DNA of 64,000 nucleotides from Pseudomonas sp. R76 (GTDB lineage Bacteria; Pseudomonadota; Gammaproteobacteria; Pseudomonadales; Pseudomonadaceae): NCBI RefSeq assembly GCF_009834565.1, contig NZ_CP019428.1, positions 2,604,001 to 2,668,000 of the forward strand, read 5' to 3'. Shown piece by piece: positions 44,701 to 51,278 of this stretch (position 1 is its first letter; each line of letters starts with the position of its first letter). The notes under the pieces were generated by a model. It saw only the letters and a program-made list of their open reading frames with translations, ran no database searches and was not told where the DNA came from. The position numbers and the translations under genes were made by a program.

Positions 44701-45256
44701 GGAGGCGATTGGCGGGCACCGGCAAGCCATGGAAAGCCAGTGTCAGATTCAACGGCAAGGTCAGTGCTGTCAGGTCTGTTGCCGCGTCAATGTAGGGCCA
44801 GCCCAGTGTCATCGGGTCGACCACGTGGCAGATGTAGATGATCGGGTTGGCGAGTGCCCACCAGGCCGACGCATCGGCCAGGTTGAGCACCTTGAGCTGG
44901 CCGTGCGCACGAACCCGCAACGTGCTGCCCTGCAGGCGCAGCGTGTTTAGATCAAAGCCCTGCGCGCGCGCCCAGGCGATAAAACCCTTGCCGTTGATGG
45001 CCTTGATGAACACCTTGCACCACTGGCCCAGCAGTGAGTGCTCGGCAATCGGCACCGGCCGGGTGGGGAGCGACAATGCCTGGCCCGCTGCGGGGGAAAG
45101 CCGGTTTATCAATTGCTCGAGCAACGCCTGGTCACCTGCAACGCGCAGGGCCTGGCGCTCGTTCAAGTAAGTGGCCGATGGGTTGTAAGTGACAGGCAGC
45201 GCGGTATCGTCGAGCGATGTGTCCGACATCTGAGCGAGGGCGCGAAAGTCTTCCAT
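41795..45256 (-). CDS. Very large protein of unknown function (1153 residues)
   Basis: I do not recognise this protein. It has 1153 residues, no signal peptide, no clear membrane segment and no nucleotide-binding or repeat motif. Composition is Leu/Ala-rich and mostly helical through about 850. The C-terminal third is more mixed and includes EHSPFSEEGQFEGVHTGPK, FSTLSRASSRA-like Ser stretches and YYSDEHLYECFPRQLLIRPR; the last segment vaguely recalls modules of large Pseudomonas dermonecrotic-type toxins (weak, from memory). Codon use and GC match the core genome. It stands alone between AraC and GNAT genes, with no immunity-like partner and no hrp box upstream. Confidence 0.8.
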   Translation of the reverse strand: MEDFRALAQMSDTSLDDTALPVTYNPSATYLNERQALRVAGDQALLEQLINRLSPAAGQALSLPTRPVPIAEHSLLGQWCKVFIKAINGKGFIAWARAQGFDLNTLRLQGSTLRVRAHGQLKVLNLADASAWWALANPIIYICHVVDPMTLGWPYIDAATDLTALTLPLNLTLAFHGLPVPANRLQALTLVEELRALQGFPGFDSSGRSTSSLYAELREQARDCLQLADVLRPLAEDQDSFLGLDIYRRRLQLTSDSRLARHLKEAAALLQAINAESDPCSTTEASGSTYFDYQRKRLCVAGRDDKGELEPEVAVTQDARWHRLVALSEQLHIDIYPDQSLSVAAALHAYAIAPPLDAPATNALAHRLRQWPAPAVPVVLSSARAFTELYYAIQYVGLLNDHFTLCSALAKVISGGVLQGPDGLGMFISGDPDTLQVVVNKACARLRVLTDDPAFLAIRRRERIAPSSHVLLDASGSVGAIDLDGHWKLLTDAVMNEPDLATLLRPLKKLAAKTGGDLRTNGLISLGQALTMYKVILPDTLPEARQTLRRLELSPPFPPGQHYYWRALKPLDDAQPSAWKLLALHRQPILTANATFMAGQAVPLFEYLGRDGLAGKSVADVRAEADFLMVRLLASPLAQQLGEALATALQWHGSRNGLILAALILSLDPQPQAHPTRLNYFDWHDADCWGEPVSFVRYQIEVSLQGLSPLVAALAAHLVLCEKSPQLLVRDLPEITPYLSSQAWVLLRHRVAWMEKVVPGSSRLLNYEHTMTLANLTPENSWKAYLAGSEAKGPILDWAVANGVLAPKTRYDALEFTRALTALNGQRARLTSTLQAFAKPIVTLRQTALEDLRRVYPDNDLLETPVLMWLPEHSPFSEEGQFEGVHTGPKYSFVDLHMAASLDVTSNRWHSSNKAIKYREMAKRFYLLGQINGIFANAFNQKLEQLQAAYGEAIRCGLADLTLPRREALEYGEVQFFTLSRASSRADTPAEVGRLGILVYVTYYSDEHLYECFPRQLLIRPRRDIGYAQLMHAVKAATPQPWMRFDWPAYAHGAMPAEIAATAPSTDLLISRLDRDLPAATDIPAQDALGRRVPRTFDSARSKALTRIIIEHHLLHDGLAWRAKARQPITLQAAASGRDPWAEYLRDVALILG

Positions 45257-45377
45257 GAGGACGGTTCCGGGTTGAGGAAACCCGGATCATCCCACTGCGC
45301 CAAAGGGGCTCAGTAGCAGGTGTTTCCGCAATGGCCGTGGCTTGTATCCACCACGGCCCGACGTACAACCCCGACGC

Positions 45378-45803
45378 TCAAAGCGGCTTGCACAAAAACA
45401 CCCGGCTACTGCCCGCAGGCGTGCAAGGTATCTCGCCAAACCGCACCCACCCATGCTTCTCGTAAAACCCCGGTGCCTGGAAGCTGATCGTGTACAGCAC
45501 CGCATTGAGGCAACCCCGGCGCCGCGCCTCGTCTTCGAAAGCCTGCAGCAACTGGCTGCCCAGGCCCGCGCCGCGCAGGGTGTCGGGCAAGTGGAACAGG
45601 TCGAGAAAGGCCATGCCCAAGGAGGTTTTGCCGGTGATGCCGCCGAGGATTTGCCCGGTGGCGGGGTCTTTGATCAGCACCGTGAGCGGCCGGCGATCAT
45701 TGGCGCCGGTGACGGCTTCATTGAAGGCGGCGAGGCCGCTGCCAAGCAGGTGCTCGGCGTCGGGGTTGGCGTGGTCGCTGATTTCAATCAAGGGTGCGCT
45801 CAT
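45378..45803 (-). CDS. GNAT-family N-acetyltransferase
   Basis: A 141-residue acetyltransferase. The acetyl-CoA-binding motif A is LPDTLRGAGLGSQLLQAFED (about 74-93), followed by GCLNAVLYTISFQAPGFYEKHGW (motif B). ATG at 45803 gives the usual short N-terminus and has AGGCAG upstream. The compact LLQAFEDEARRRGC pattern is common among small GNATs of unknown substrate. Confidence 0.85.
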   Translation of the reverse strand: MSAPLIEISDHANPDAEHLLGSGLAAFNEAVTGANDRRPLTVLIKDPATGQILGGITGKTSLGMAFLDLFHLPDTLRGAGLGSQLLQAFEDEARRRGCLNAVLYTISFQAPGFYEKHGWVRFGEIPCTPAGSSRVFLCKPL

Positions 45804-45873
45804 CCCTGCCTCTCGATAGGTGCTTGTTGGGCGGTAGGCAGCAGCGTTGCTGCGCGCCATACCGCCGGTTGGG

Positions 45874-46479
45874 TTACGCCTGCGGGCCAGCCTTGGCCTC
45901 GTAATCTATGGCTTCGCGGTAAGGATCGCCAAGTGGTTTGTATTGGCCATCGCCGGCGTTTTGGGTGGGTTGCCAGGTTTGTGTGGCGGGGTCGAATATT
46001 TCGGCATCATTCCCGGCATCTTCATCATTGGGGTTGATCCTTGGTTTGTCGATGTCGATGTCGGTTGGTTCAAGCTGGTTGTGAATGTATTCATGCCATG
46101 CTTTGCGGGCTTGGTAGGCAAAGTCATCGTTGGCGTTCTGGGTGGGTTGCCAGGTTGGGTCGCCAGGGAGGGATAATCCGGCACTATCATCTTTGGGGTG
46201 AGGGCTTGGTTCGCCGCTGTCGAAATATTCTACTTTAGGCGGCATGAAACGTTGCTCACGCAGTGAGCCGAAGTGCGAATAAAGATCATCGCTGTCGATC
46301 CGGGGCAGGTGTACATGCTCGTAAATCCGATCATGCGGAAATCCACGTGGCTTGTCCGCCTTAATGATGTCATCACCGCGCCCGTCTTCAGCAGGCGTGG
46401 GTGTTGGTTTTTCATTGCCGTTCGTGTGGGCTGCGCGGAAAAAATTCGCCAAAGCTGCAGACATACCGACTGAAACCAT
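45874..46479 (-). CDS. Unrecognised 201-residue acidic protein with a duplicated TWQPTQNA motif
   Basis: No known domain recognised. It is hydrophilic and rich in Asp, Pro and His, with no signal peptide. The sequence TWQPTQNA(N/G)D occurs twice (about residues 109-118 and 167-176), each followed by an aromatic/basic stretch, which suggests an internal duplication of about 58 residues. AGAGGTGA sits six bases upstream of the ATG at 46479, so it is a real, well-initiated gene. The Ser/Ala-rich N-terminus and a weak hrp-box-like site upstream raise the possibility of a type III substrate, but the support is slim. Confidence 0.65.
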   Translation of the reverse strand: MVSVGMSAALANFFRAAHTNGNEKPTPTPAEDGRGDDIIKADKPRGFPHDRIYEHVHLPRIDSDDLYSHFGSLREQRFMPPKVEYFDSGEPSPHPKDDSAGLSLPGDPTWQPTQNANDDFAYQARKAWHEYIHNQLEPTDIDIDKPRINPNDEDAGNDAEIFDPATQTWQPTQNAGDGQYKPLGDPYREAIDYEAKAGPQA

Positions 46480-46798
46480 GATTTCACCTCTCTGATGTTA
46501 AAAAAATATCAGCCAACCCTTTTGTTGACTGCTCGAAACCCAAGTTACCGAGCAGTGGAAGGGCGTTCAATGAGGTGATTTGGAGAGGATGTTACGGAGC
46601 AAAACCCCACTCGCCAGGCTCACAATGTGAGCTGCGGGGCTGTAGGCCGAGGCTGAAAACCTCGTTTGACGTTTCACGTTAATCTCCAGAGGTTGGCCCG
46701 AGCGACAAGGTTCTTACGTGCTGAAATACAGTTGCCCTTTGAGCGCCGGGCTACCGTCACAAATCCCGACACACAAAGGCGCTGAGCACTTGAATCGG
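46480..46798. other. Intergenic region, 319 bp
   Basis: No gene seen. It holds the promoter side of the 201-residue protein gene (ribosome site at 46485-46492) and a hairpin around CTCACAATGTGAG (46617-46631). A weak hrp-like site is at 46521-46548. The rest shows no repeat of the classes found elsewhere in the window. Confidence 0.6.
46521..46548 (-). promoter_or_regulatory. Weak hrp-box-like site upstream of the 201-residue protein gene
   Basis: Minus strand reads GTAACT-N15-CAACAAA, two mismatches from the GGAAC(C/T)-N15/16-CCACNNA consensus. It lies 42 bases upstream of the ATG. Given two mismatches this could be chance; recorded because better copies precede three other genes in the window. 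Confidence 0.2.
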
Positions 46799-47290
46799 TT
46801 AAAGCGCCATCACCATCTCATGCCACGCCATCCCGCCATGATCCGACGGCGAAGGCTGCACATAGGTGTAACCCATGCGCGTGTACAACGGCACGTGCTG
46901 CTCCTTGCACATCAAGTGAATCGTATGCTTGCCCAGCGCGCGCATGCGCTGCACAAACTCCGTCATCAACAGCTTGGAATAACCCTTGCCCTGATGCGCC
47001 GGGTCGACCACCACCGACATGATCACCACATTCGGCGCCTCGGCCGAATGCCCTACCAGCTCCTTGAACGCCTCATCCGAAATCACCACCTGATGGGCGC
47101 AGCCGCAGTTGATAAAGCCCACCACCGCGCCATCCGCCTCCAGAATCAAAAAGCCCTCGGGGTACTGCGCGATGCGTGTGGCGATCTTTTCCAGGGTCGC
47201 GGCTTCGTCGCCTTCGTAGGCAGTGATCTCGATTTCAAAGCAGCGCGCGGCGTCGGCGGGCAGGGCGTTACGGAAGGTGAGGGCGGGCAT
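46799..47290 (-). CDS. GNAT-family acetyltransferase (arylalkylamine N-acetyltransferase-like)
   Basis: A 163-residue acetyltransferase. It has FRNALPADAARCFEIEITAYEGDEAAT at the start, the motif VMSVVVDPAHQGKGYSKLLM (acetyl-CoA pyrophosphate loop, about 94-112) and LMCKEQHVPLYTRMGYTYVQPS. The pattern EGDEAAT...PEGFLI with the late MGY resembles AANAT-type enzymes, which acetylate serotonin-like or polyamine substrates. ATG at 47290 is chosen. It is monocistronic and divergent from mesX. Confidence 0.85.
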   Translation of the reverse strand: MPALTFRNALPADAARCFEIEITAYEGDEAATLEKIATRIAQYPEGFLILEADGAVVGFINCGCAHQVVISDEAFKELVGHSAEAPNVVIMSVVVDPAHQGKGYSKLLMTEFVQRMRALGKHTIHLMCKEQHVPLYTRMGYTYVQPSPSDHGGMAWHEMVMAL

Positions 47291-47541
47291 GGGCGTTTCC
47301 TGGTGCGATAAACGAAGGGCCACATGATAGGCATCGGTAGAGAGCACCGCCAGCGGCTTCCATAGTTGGAACGGCACGCTTTATCCATCATGAGGAGGGC
47401 TAACGAGTTAGTGAAATCAATTCATTTTCTCTCAAGCAATGTCGCTGCCTACAATACGTCTTAATTATAGTTCTTATAAATATCATCGAGATCAAGGCGT
47501 GGCGTCGGGCTTTATCTCAGGAATCAGAGTGTCAGATTAAA

Positions 47542-48525
47542 ATGAATAACGAATTTGCATTTGCGATCAAGCGCATTCGTTTCGATGAGGATTATCACCC
47601 CTCCGAAAATACGCGCATTACCACCAACTTTGCCAATTTGGCCCGGGGCCAAAGTCGCCAGCAGAACCTGCGCAATACTTTAAAGATGATCGACAATCGC
47701 TTTAATGCCCTGGCGCATTGGGATAACCCCAAAGGCGATCGTTATGCTGTCGAGCTCGAGATTATTTCCGTCGAGATGAAAATTGATGCTGATAACAAGG
47801 GCAATGCCATCCCTTTAATCGAAATACTCAAAACAAATATCGTTGATCAAAAAACCAACGAGCGCATTGACGGCATTGTCGGCAATAACTTCTCTTCCTA
47901 CGTGCGGGATTATGACTTCAGTGTGCTGTTGTTGGGCCACAACAAAGGCCGCCCCGAATTCAGCACGCCCGACAATTTTGGCGAGCTGCACGCAAAGCTG
48001 TTCAAGTGTTTTGTGAATTCAAACACTTACAAAGCTAATTTCAGCAAGCCGCCGGTCATATGCCTCAGCGTGTCGAGCAGCAATGTCTACCATCGCACCG
48101 AAAACCAGCACCCTGTACTGGGCGTTGAGTACCAGCAGGACGAATACTCGCTGACGGACGAATACTTCAACAAGATGGGCCTGAAAGTGCGCTACTTCAT
48201 GCCACCCAACAGCGTTGCGCCGTTGGCATTTTATTTTTCCGGTGATTTGCTCGGTGATTACACCAACCTAGAGCTGATCAGCACCATCAGCACCATGGAC
48301 ACGTTCCAGAAGATCTACCGCCCTGAGATCTATAACGCGAACTCCGCAGCCGGTAAATCCTATCAGCCCAGCTTGCAGCACCAGGACTATTCATTAACGC
48401 GCATTGTTTATGACCGAGAAGAGCGTAACCGCCTGGCGATTGAGCAGGGGCAATTTGTAGAGCAGAACTTTATCAAGCCCTATCAAGCTGTGCTTGAACA
48501 GTGGTCCGCTCATTACGCGCTTTGA
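47542..48525 (+). CDS. mesX: MesX (DUF1852), partner protein of methionine synthase MesD
   Basis: A 327-residue DUF1852 protein (FAIKRIRFDEDYHPSENTRI opening, FANLARGQSRQQNLRNTLKMID, final LEQWSAHYAL). Genes of this family sit directly upstream of mesD and are required for its activity in the folate-independent, oxygen-linked methionine synthesis described for MesD/MesX. The biochemical role is not settled; MesX may help supply the methyl donor. It starts a three-gene plus-strand set with mesD (28-bp gap) and a flavin reductase. The start region lacks a strong ribosome site. A TACAAT box lies about 90 bp upstream. Confidence 0.88.
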   Translation: MNNEFAFAIKRIRFDEDYHPSENTRITTNFANLARGQSRQQNLRNTLKMIDNRFNALAHWDNPKGDRYAVELEIISVEMKIDADNKGNAIPLIEILKTNIVDQKTNERIDGIVGNNFSSYVRDYDFSVLLLGHNKGRPEFSTPDNFGELHAKLFKCFVNSNTYKANFSKPPVICLSVSSSNVYHRTENQHPVLGVEYQQDEYSLTDEYFNKMGLKVRYFMPPNSVAPLAFYFSGDLLGDYTNLELISTISTMDTFQKIYRPEIYNANSAAGKSYQPSLQHQDYSLTRIVYDREERNRLAIEQGQFVEQNFIKPYQAVLEQWSAHYAL

Positions 48526-48553
48526 CGCATCAAAAAATACAAGGTCATCTGTT

Positions 48554-49588
48554 ATGAAAAAATTACTACCCACGTCCACTGCCGGCAGCTTGCCTAAACC
48601 TGCCTGGCTCGCGCAGCCTGAAACACTGTGGTCACCGTGGAAACTGCAAGACGAAGAATTGATTGAAGGCAAACAGGACGCGCTGCGTTTGGCCTTGCAA
48701 GAACAACAACACGCCGGCATTGATATCGTCAGTGATGGAGAGCAAACGCGTCAGCACTTTGTCACCACTTTTATCGAGCACCTCAGCGGCGTCGATTTCG
48801 AGAAGCGCGAAACCGTCAGAATTCGTGATCGCTACGATGCGAGCGTGCCGACCGTCGTCGGTTCGGTGAGTCGCCAAAAGCCCGTGTTTGTCGAAGACGC
48901 CAAGTTCTTGCGCCAGCAAACCAATCAACCGATCAAGTGGGCGCTGCCAGGCCCAATGACCATGATCGACACGCTTTACGACGCCCATTACAAAAGTCGT
49001 GAAAAACTCGCCTGGGAATTCGCCAAGATTCTCAACCAGGAAGCCCGCGAACTCGAAGCGGCAGGCGTGGATATCATCCAGTTTGACGAGCCCGCCTTTA
49101 ACGTCTTCTTTGATGAAGTGAACGAGTGGGGCGTCGCCACCCTGGAAAGGGCCATCGAAGGCCTCAAGTGTGAAACCGCTGTGCACATCTGCTATGGCTA
49201 CGGCATCAAAGCCAATACCGACTGGAAAAAGACCCTCGGTTCTGAATGGCGGCAATATGAAGAAGCCTTCCCCAAACTGCAAAAATCCAGCATCGACATC
49301 GTCTCGCTGGAATGCCACAACTCCCACGTGCCGATGGACCTGATTGAACTCATCCGCGGTAAAAAAGTGATGGTCGGCGCCATCGACGTAGCCTCCAACA
49401 CCATCGAAACCCCCGAGGAAGTCGCCAACACCCTGCGCAAGGCACTGCAGTTTGTAGACGCCGACAAACTCTACCCTTGCACCAACTGCGGCATGGCGCC
49501 GTTATCCCGTGGCGTCTCCAGAGGCAAACTGAACGCGTTAAGTGCCGGCGCAGACATCGTCCGCCGCGAACTCTTGAACCAGCGCTGA
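48554..49588 (+). CDS. mesD: MesD, folate-independent methionine synthase (MetE C-terminal-like)
   Basis: A 344-residue protein corresponding to the catalytic C-terminal barrel of MetE without its N-terminal folate-binding half. All zinc ligands are visible: His and Cys in AVHICYGYG (about 210-212), Glu in SLECHNS (about 253) and Cys in YPCTNCGM (about 308-311). It should transfer a methyl group to homocysteine from a donor other than methyltetrahydrofolate. ATG at 48554 (MKKLLPTSTAGSLPKP) fits the family. It is co-transcribed with mesX and the flavin reductase. Confidence 0.9.
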   Translation: MKKLLPTSTAGSLPKPAWLAQPETLWSPWKLQDEELIEGKQDALRLALQEQQHAGIDIVSDGEQTRQHFVTTFIEHLSGVDFEKRETVRIRDRYDASVPTVVGSVSRQKPVFVEDAKFLRQQTNQPIKWALPGPMTMIDTLYDAHYKSREKLAWEFAKILNQEARELEAAGVDIIQFDEPAFNVFFDEVNEWGVATLERAIEGLKCETAVHICYGYGIKANTDWKKTLGSEWRQYEEAFPKLQKSSIDIVSLECHNSHVPMDLIELIRGKKVMVGAIDVASNTIETPEEVANTLRKALQFVDADKLYPCTNCGMAPLSRGVSRGKLNALSAGADIVRRELLNQR

Positions 49589-49684
49589 GCCAACCTCAAA
49601 AGAGCTGCGCGGGGAGGGTGAGGCGGTGGATTGAAACATCACCGCTTCAAGCCTTCGACCTGCACCCAAAAGCCAGGACTTACC

Positions 49685-50194
49685 ATGTCACTTCCCAGTA
49701 CTGCCATCGAGCCCCTGCACTTTCGCGAAGCGCTCGGGCACTACGCCTCCGGCATCACCGTGATCACCTCGCACCTGGAGGGCGAACCGATCGGCTTCAC
49801 CTGCCAGTCGTTCTACAGCGTGTCCATGAGCCCGCCACTGGTGTCCTTCAGCGTCATGTCCACCTCGGCCAGCTACCCCAAAATCCGCCAGGCCGGCCGC
49901 TTTGTCGTCAACATCCTCTCCGGTGAACAAGTCAAAATCTCCAACCAGTTCGCCCGACGAGGCACCGACAAATGGCACGGCGTCGACTGGCAACCATCGC
50001 CACTCGGCAACCCCATCATCGCCGGCAGCCTGCACTGGCTCGATTGCCAAATCCACGCCGAACACGCCGCAGGTGACCACCTGATCGTCATTGGCGAAGT
50101 CAAAGCGCTAAGCCTGCAAGACACGGCGGCTACGCAACCATTGCTGTACTTCAAAGGGCAATATTGCAACCTCGCCGCCCATAGCGTGGGTTGA
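49685..50194 (+). CDS. Flavin reductase-like FMN-binding protein
   Basis: A 169-residue protein of the HpaC/DIM6 flavin reductase family: FREALGHYASGITVITSHLEG (about 11-31), FTCQSFYSVSMSPPLVSFSV with flavin contacts, RFVVNILSGEQ and LHWLDCQIHAEHAAGDHLIVIGEV. It reduces free FMN or FAD with NAD(P)H for a partner oxygenase. Its place after mesX-mesD, 96 bp on, with a terminator behind, suggests it supplies reduced flavin to the oxygen-dependent MesX/MesD reaction. That link is inference. Confidence 0.87.
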   Translation: MSLPSTAIEPLHFREALGHYASGITVITSHLEGEPIGFTCQSFYSVSMSPPLVSFSVMSTSASYPKIRQAGRFVVNILSGEQVKISNQFARRGTDKWHGVDWQPSPLGNPIIAGSLHWLDCQIHAEHAAGDHLIVIGEVKALSLQDTAATQPLLYFKGQYCNLAAHSVG

Positions 50195-50222
50195 GCGGTC
50201 TAGCAAGGCCCAGAGACTAGAA

Positions 50223-50242
50223 AACCCGCCAAAGCGGGTTTC
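50223..50242. terminator. Bidirectional terminator between the mes genes and the DUF6124 gene
   Basis: AACCCGC-CAAA-GCGGGTT with T-rich tails on both strands (GTTTCC on plus, GTTTTC on minus). It is placed 28 bases after the flavin reductase stop and 18 bases after the end of the convergent small gene. Confidence 0.75.
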
Positions 50243-50260
50243 CTCACAGCTCACATCACA

Positions 50261-50554
50261 TCAACTCACCGCAGCCACATCAAACCCCCGCCGCTCCATC
50301 ACCGTAAACACATCCGCCACATCCTGGACCATGATCCGAGCGGTATTGGCGACGGTATTGATGTCGTGCTCGGCGTAGTCGGATACGTTGGAACAAGCCA
50401 TCAAGTGCAGGTAGGCGAGGGCAGCGTTCAGGCGCTCGCTGGCGCAAGCGTGAAGCTCGCGGAGCGGGGCGTCGCTGTCGATGAGGAGGACGGGGTAGTC
50501 GGTTGCGGTTTGGGACATGGGGGTGAAGCGGCGGGGTGGGTGTTGAGTAGTCAT
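50261..50554 (-). CDS. Small DUF6124-type protein (97 residues)
   Basis: A 97-residue, mostly helical cytosolic protein: LLIDSDAPLRELHACASERL, ALAYLHLMACSN, HDINTVANTARIMVQDVADV and FTVMERRGFD. These match a Pseudomonas-restricted small-protein family (DUF6124, formerly DUF3077) that usually occurs in several copies per genome; I know of no function. ATG at 50554 is chosen; the frame extends further upstream but that part is the leader, not protein. A TTGAGGA ribosome site lies 11 bases upstream, inside an inverted-repeat region. Confidence 0.8.
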   Translation of the reverse strand: MTTQHPPRRFTPMSQTATDYPVLLIDSDAPLRELHACASERLNAALAYLHLMACSNVSDYAEHDINTVANTARIMVQDVADVFTVMERRGFDVAAVS

Positions 50555-50740
50555 GGTGTAAATCCTCAAGAAAAAAGATTTACCACCGGCTCTGCTGCGA
50601 AACAGATTGGGTGGCAGCTGTGCGCGGGTTCGCAGACCGGACGATTTACACCAAGACCCGGCAGACCCGAAGGTCTCCCACGCACAACCGCCATAAAACA
50701 TTCGGCAGCCGAGAAGCGGCTGGGGCATGTCTGACGGTAT
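50555..50740 (-). promoter_or_regulatory. Structured 5' leader of the DUF6124 gene
   Basis: On the minus strand the base just before the ATG is preceded by GATTTACACC (50555-50564). A perfect complement GGTGTAAATC lies 78 bases upstream (50643-50652) and a second, one-bulge complement GGTGGTAAATC only 12 bases upstream (50578-50588). Either could pair with the same segment. The near one would form a hairpin hiding the start codon and the TTGAGGA site in its loop or stem. Two mutually exclusive pairings next to a start codon suggest translational control. The stretch further up (to 50740) is also rich in short hairpins. Confidence 0.45.
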
Positions 50741-51278
50741 TGGTGTGAATCGTTTTAGGGCTGCGAAACCCTGTCGCTGACCGAGGTCAGCGACGGGCCG
50801 AACTATAAGGTTTGGTTAGCCAAGGTGCAACCGAGAGGATGTATCAGGCCCGACCTACCATCTTCCTCCGCCGTTTATCGGGCGATTGGTCAGGCTTACA
50901 AACCTGTTCACCCATCTGCATTTGGCCTGGCAAATCGTTTGCACTGGGGTTTACCAGTAAGATTGCGGACATGATTGGCAGAAAAGGACCGATTGGTTTC
51001 TTGCCTAACGGGACGAAAATCGCTGAGAACCGTCGAACGTGAAAAGTAGCTAACGGCGATGAGCAGATATTCGTGTCGGTCAGCGATCACCTCAAAGCTG
51101 CCGTACTCTAATTTCCAGAGTGTAAAAAAGTCATAGTAAACAGCATCGGCATAACGGTGATGTGGCTGGAATCACAACGGAAGGCGAGCGACGAGCGTTT
51201 CAGTTTTTTTCGCATATTGAGCTTGCATAGCTTGGTGTGCCGCACGGAAAGTGCGGCGCATCTTGGACAAATGATGAA
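50741..51278. other. Intergenic region next to the defence operon
   Basis: No gene that I can support. It holds a strong hairpin GTCGCTGACC-GAG-GTCAGCGAC (50774-50795) without a T-run, and a second hairpin GCCGCAC-GGAAA-GTGCGGC at 51240-51258 that lies just beyond the end of the helicase gene and could act as a terminator. GC falls across this stretch, marking the edge of the AT-richer defence island. A 76-codon frame at 50812 has no protein-like features. Confidence 0.6.

Noticed and set aside
45240..45270. GGTTCC near the start of the 1153-residue gene as part of a hrp box
   Set aside because: No GTGG partner at 15-16 bases; the motif falls at the start codon region.
50555..50728. N-terminal extension of the DUF6124 protein
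   Set aside because: The small family starts at MTTQ; the upstream stretch is better explained as a structured leader.
50812..51042. 76-codon frame between DUF6124 and the helicase gene
   Set aside because: No ribosome site, no helical or domain pattern, and located in the low-constraint island edge.
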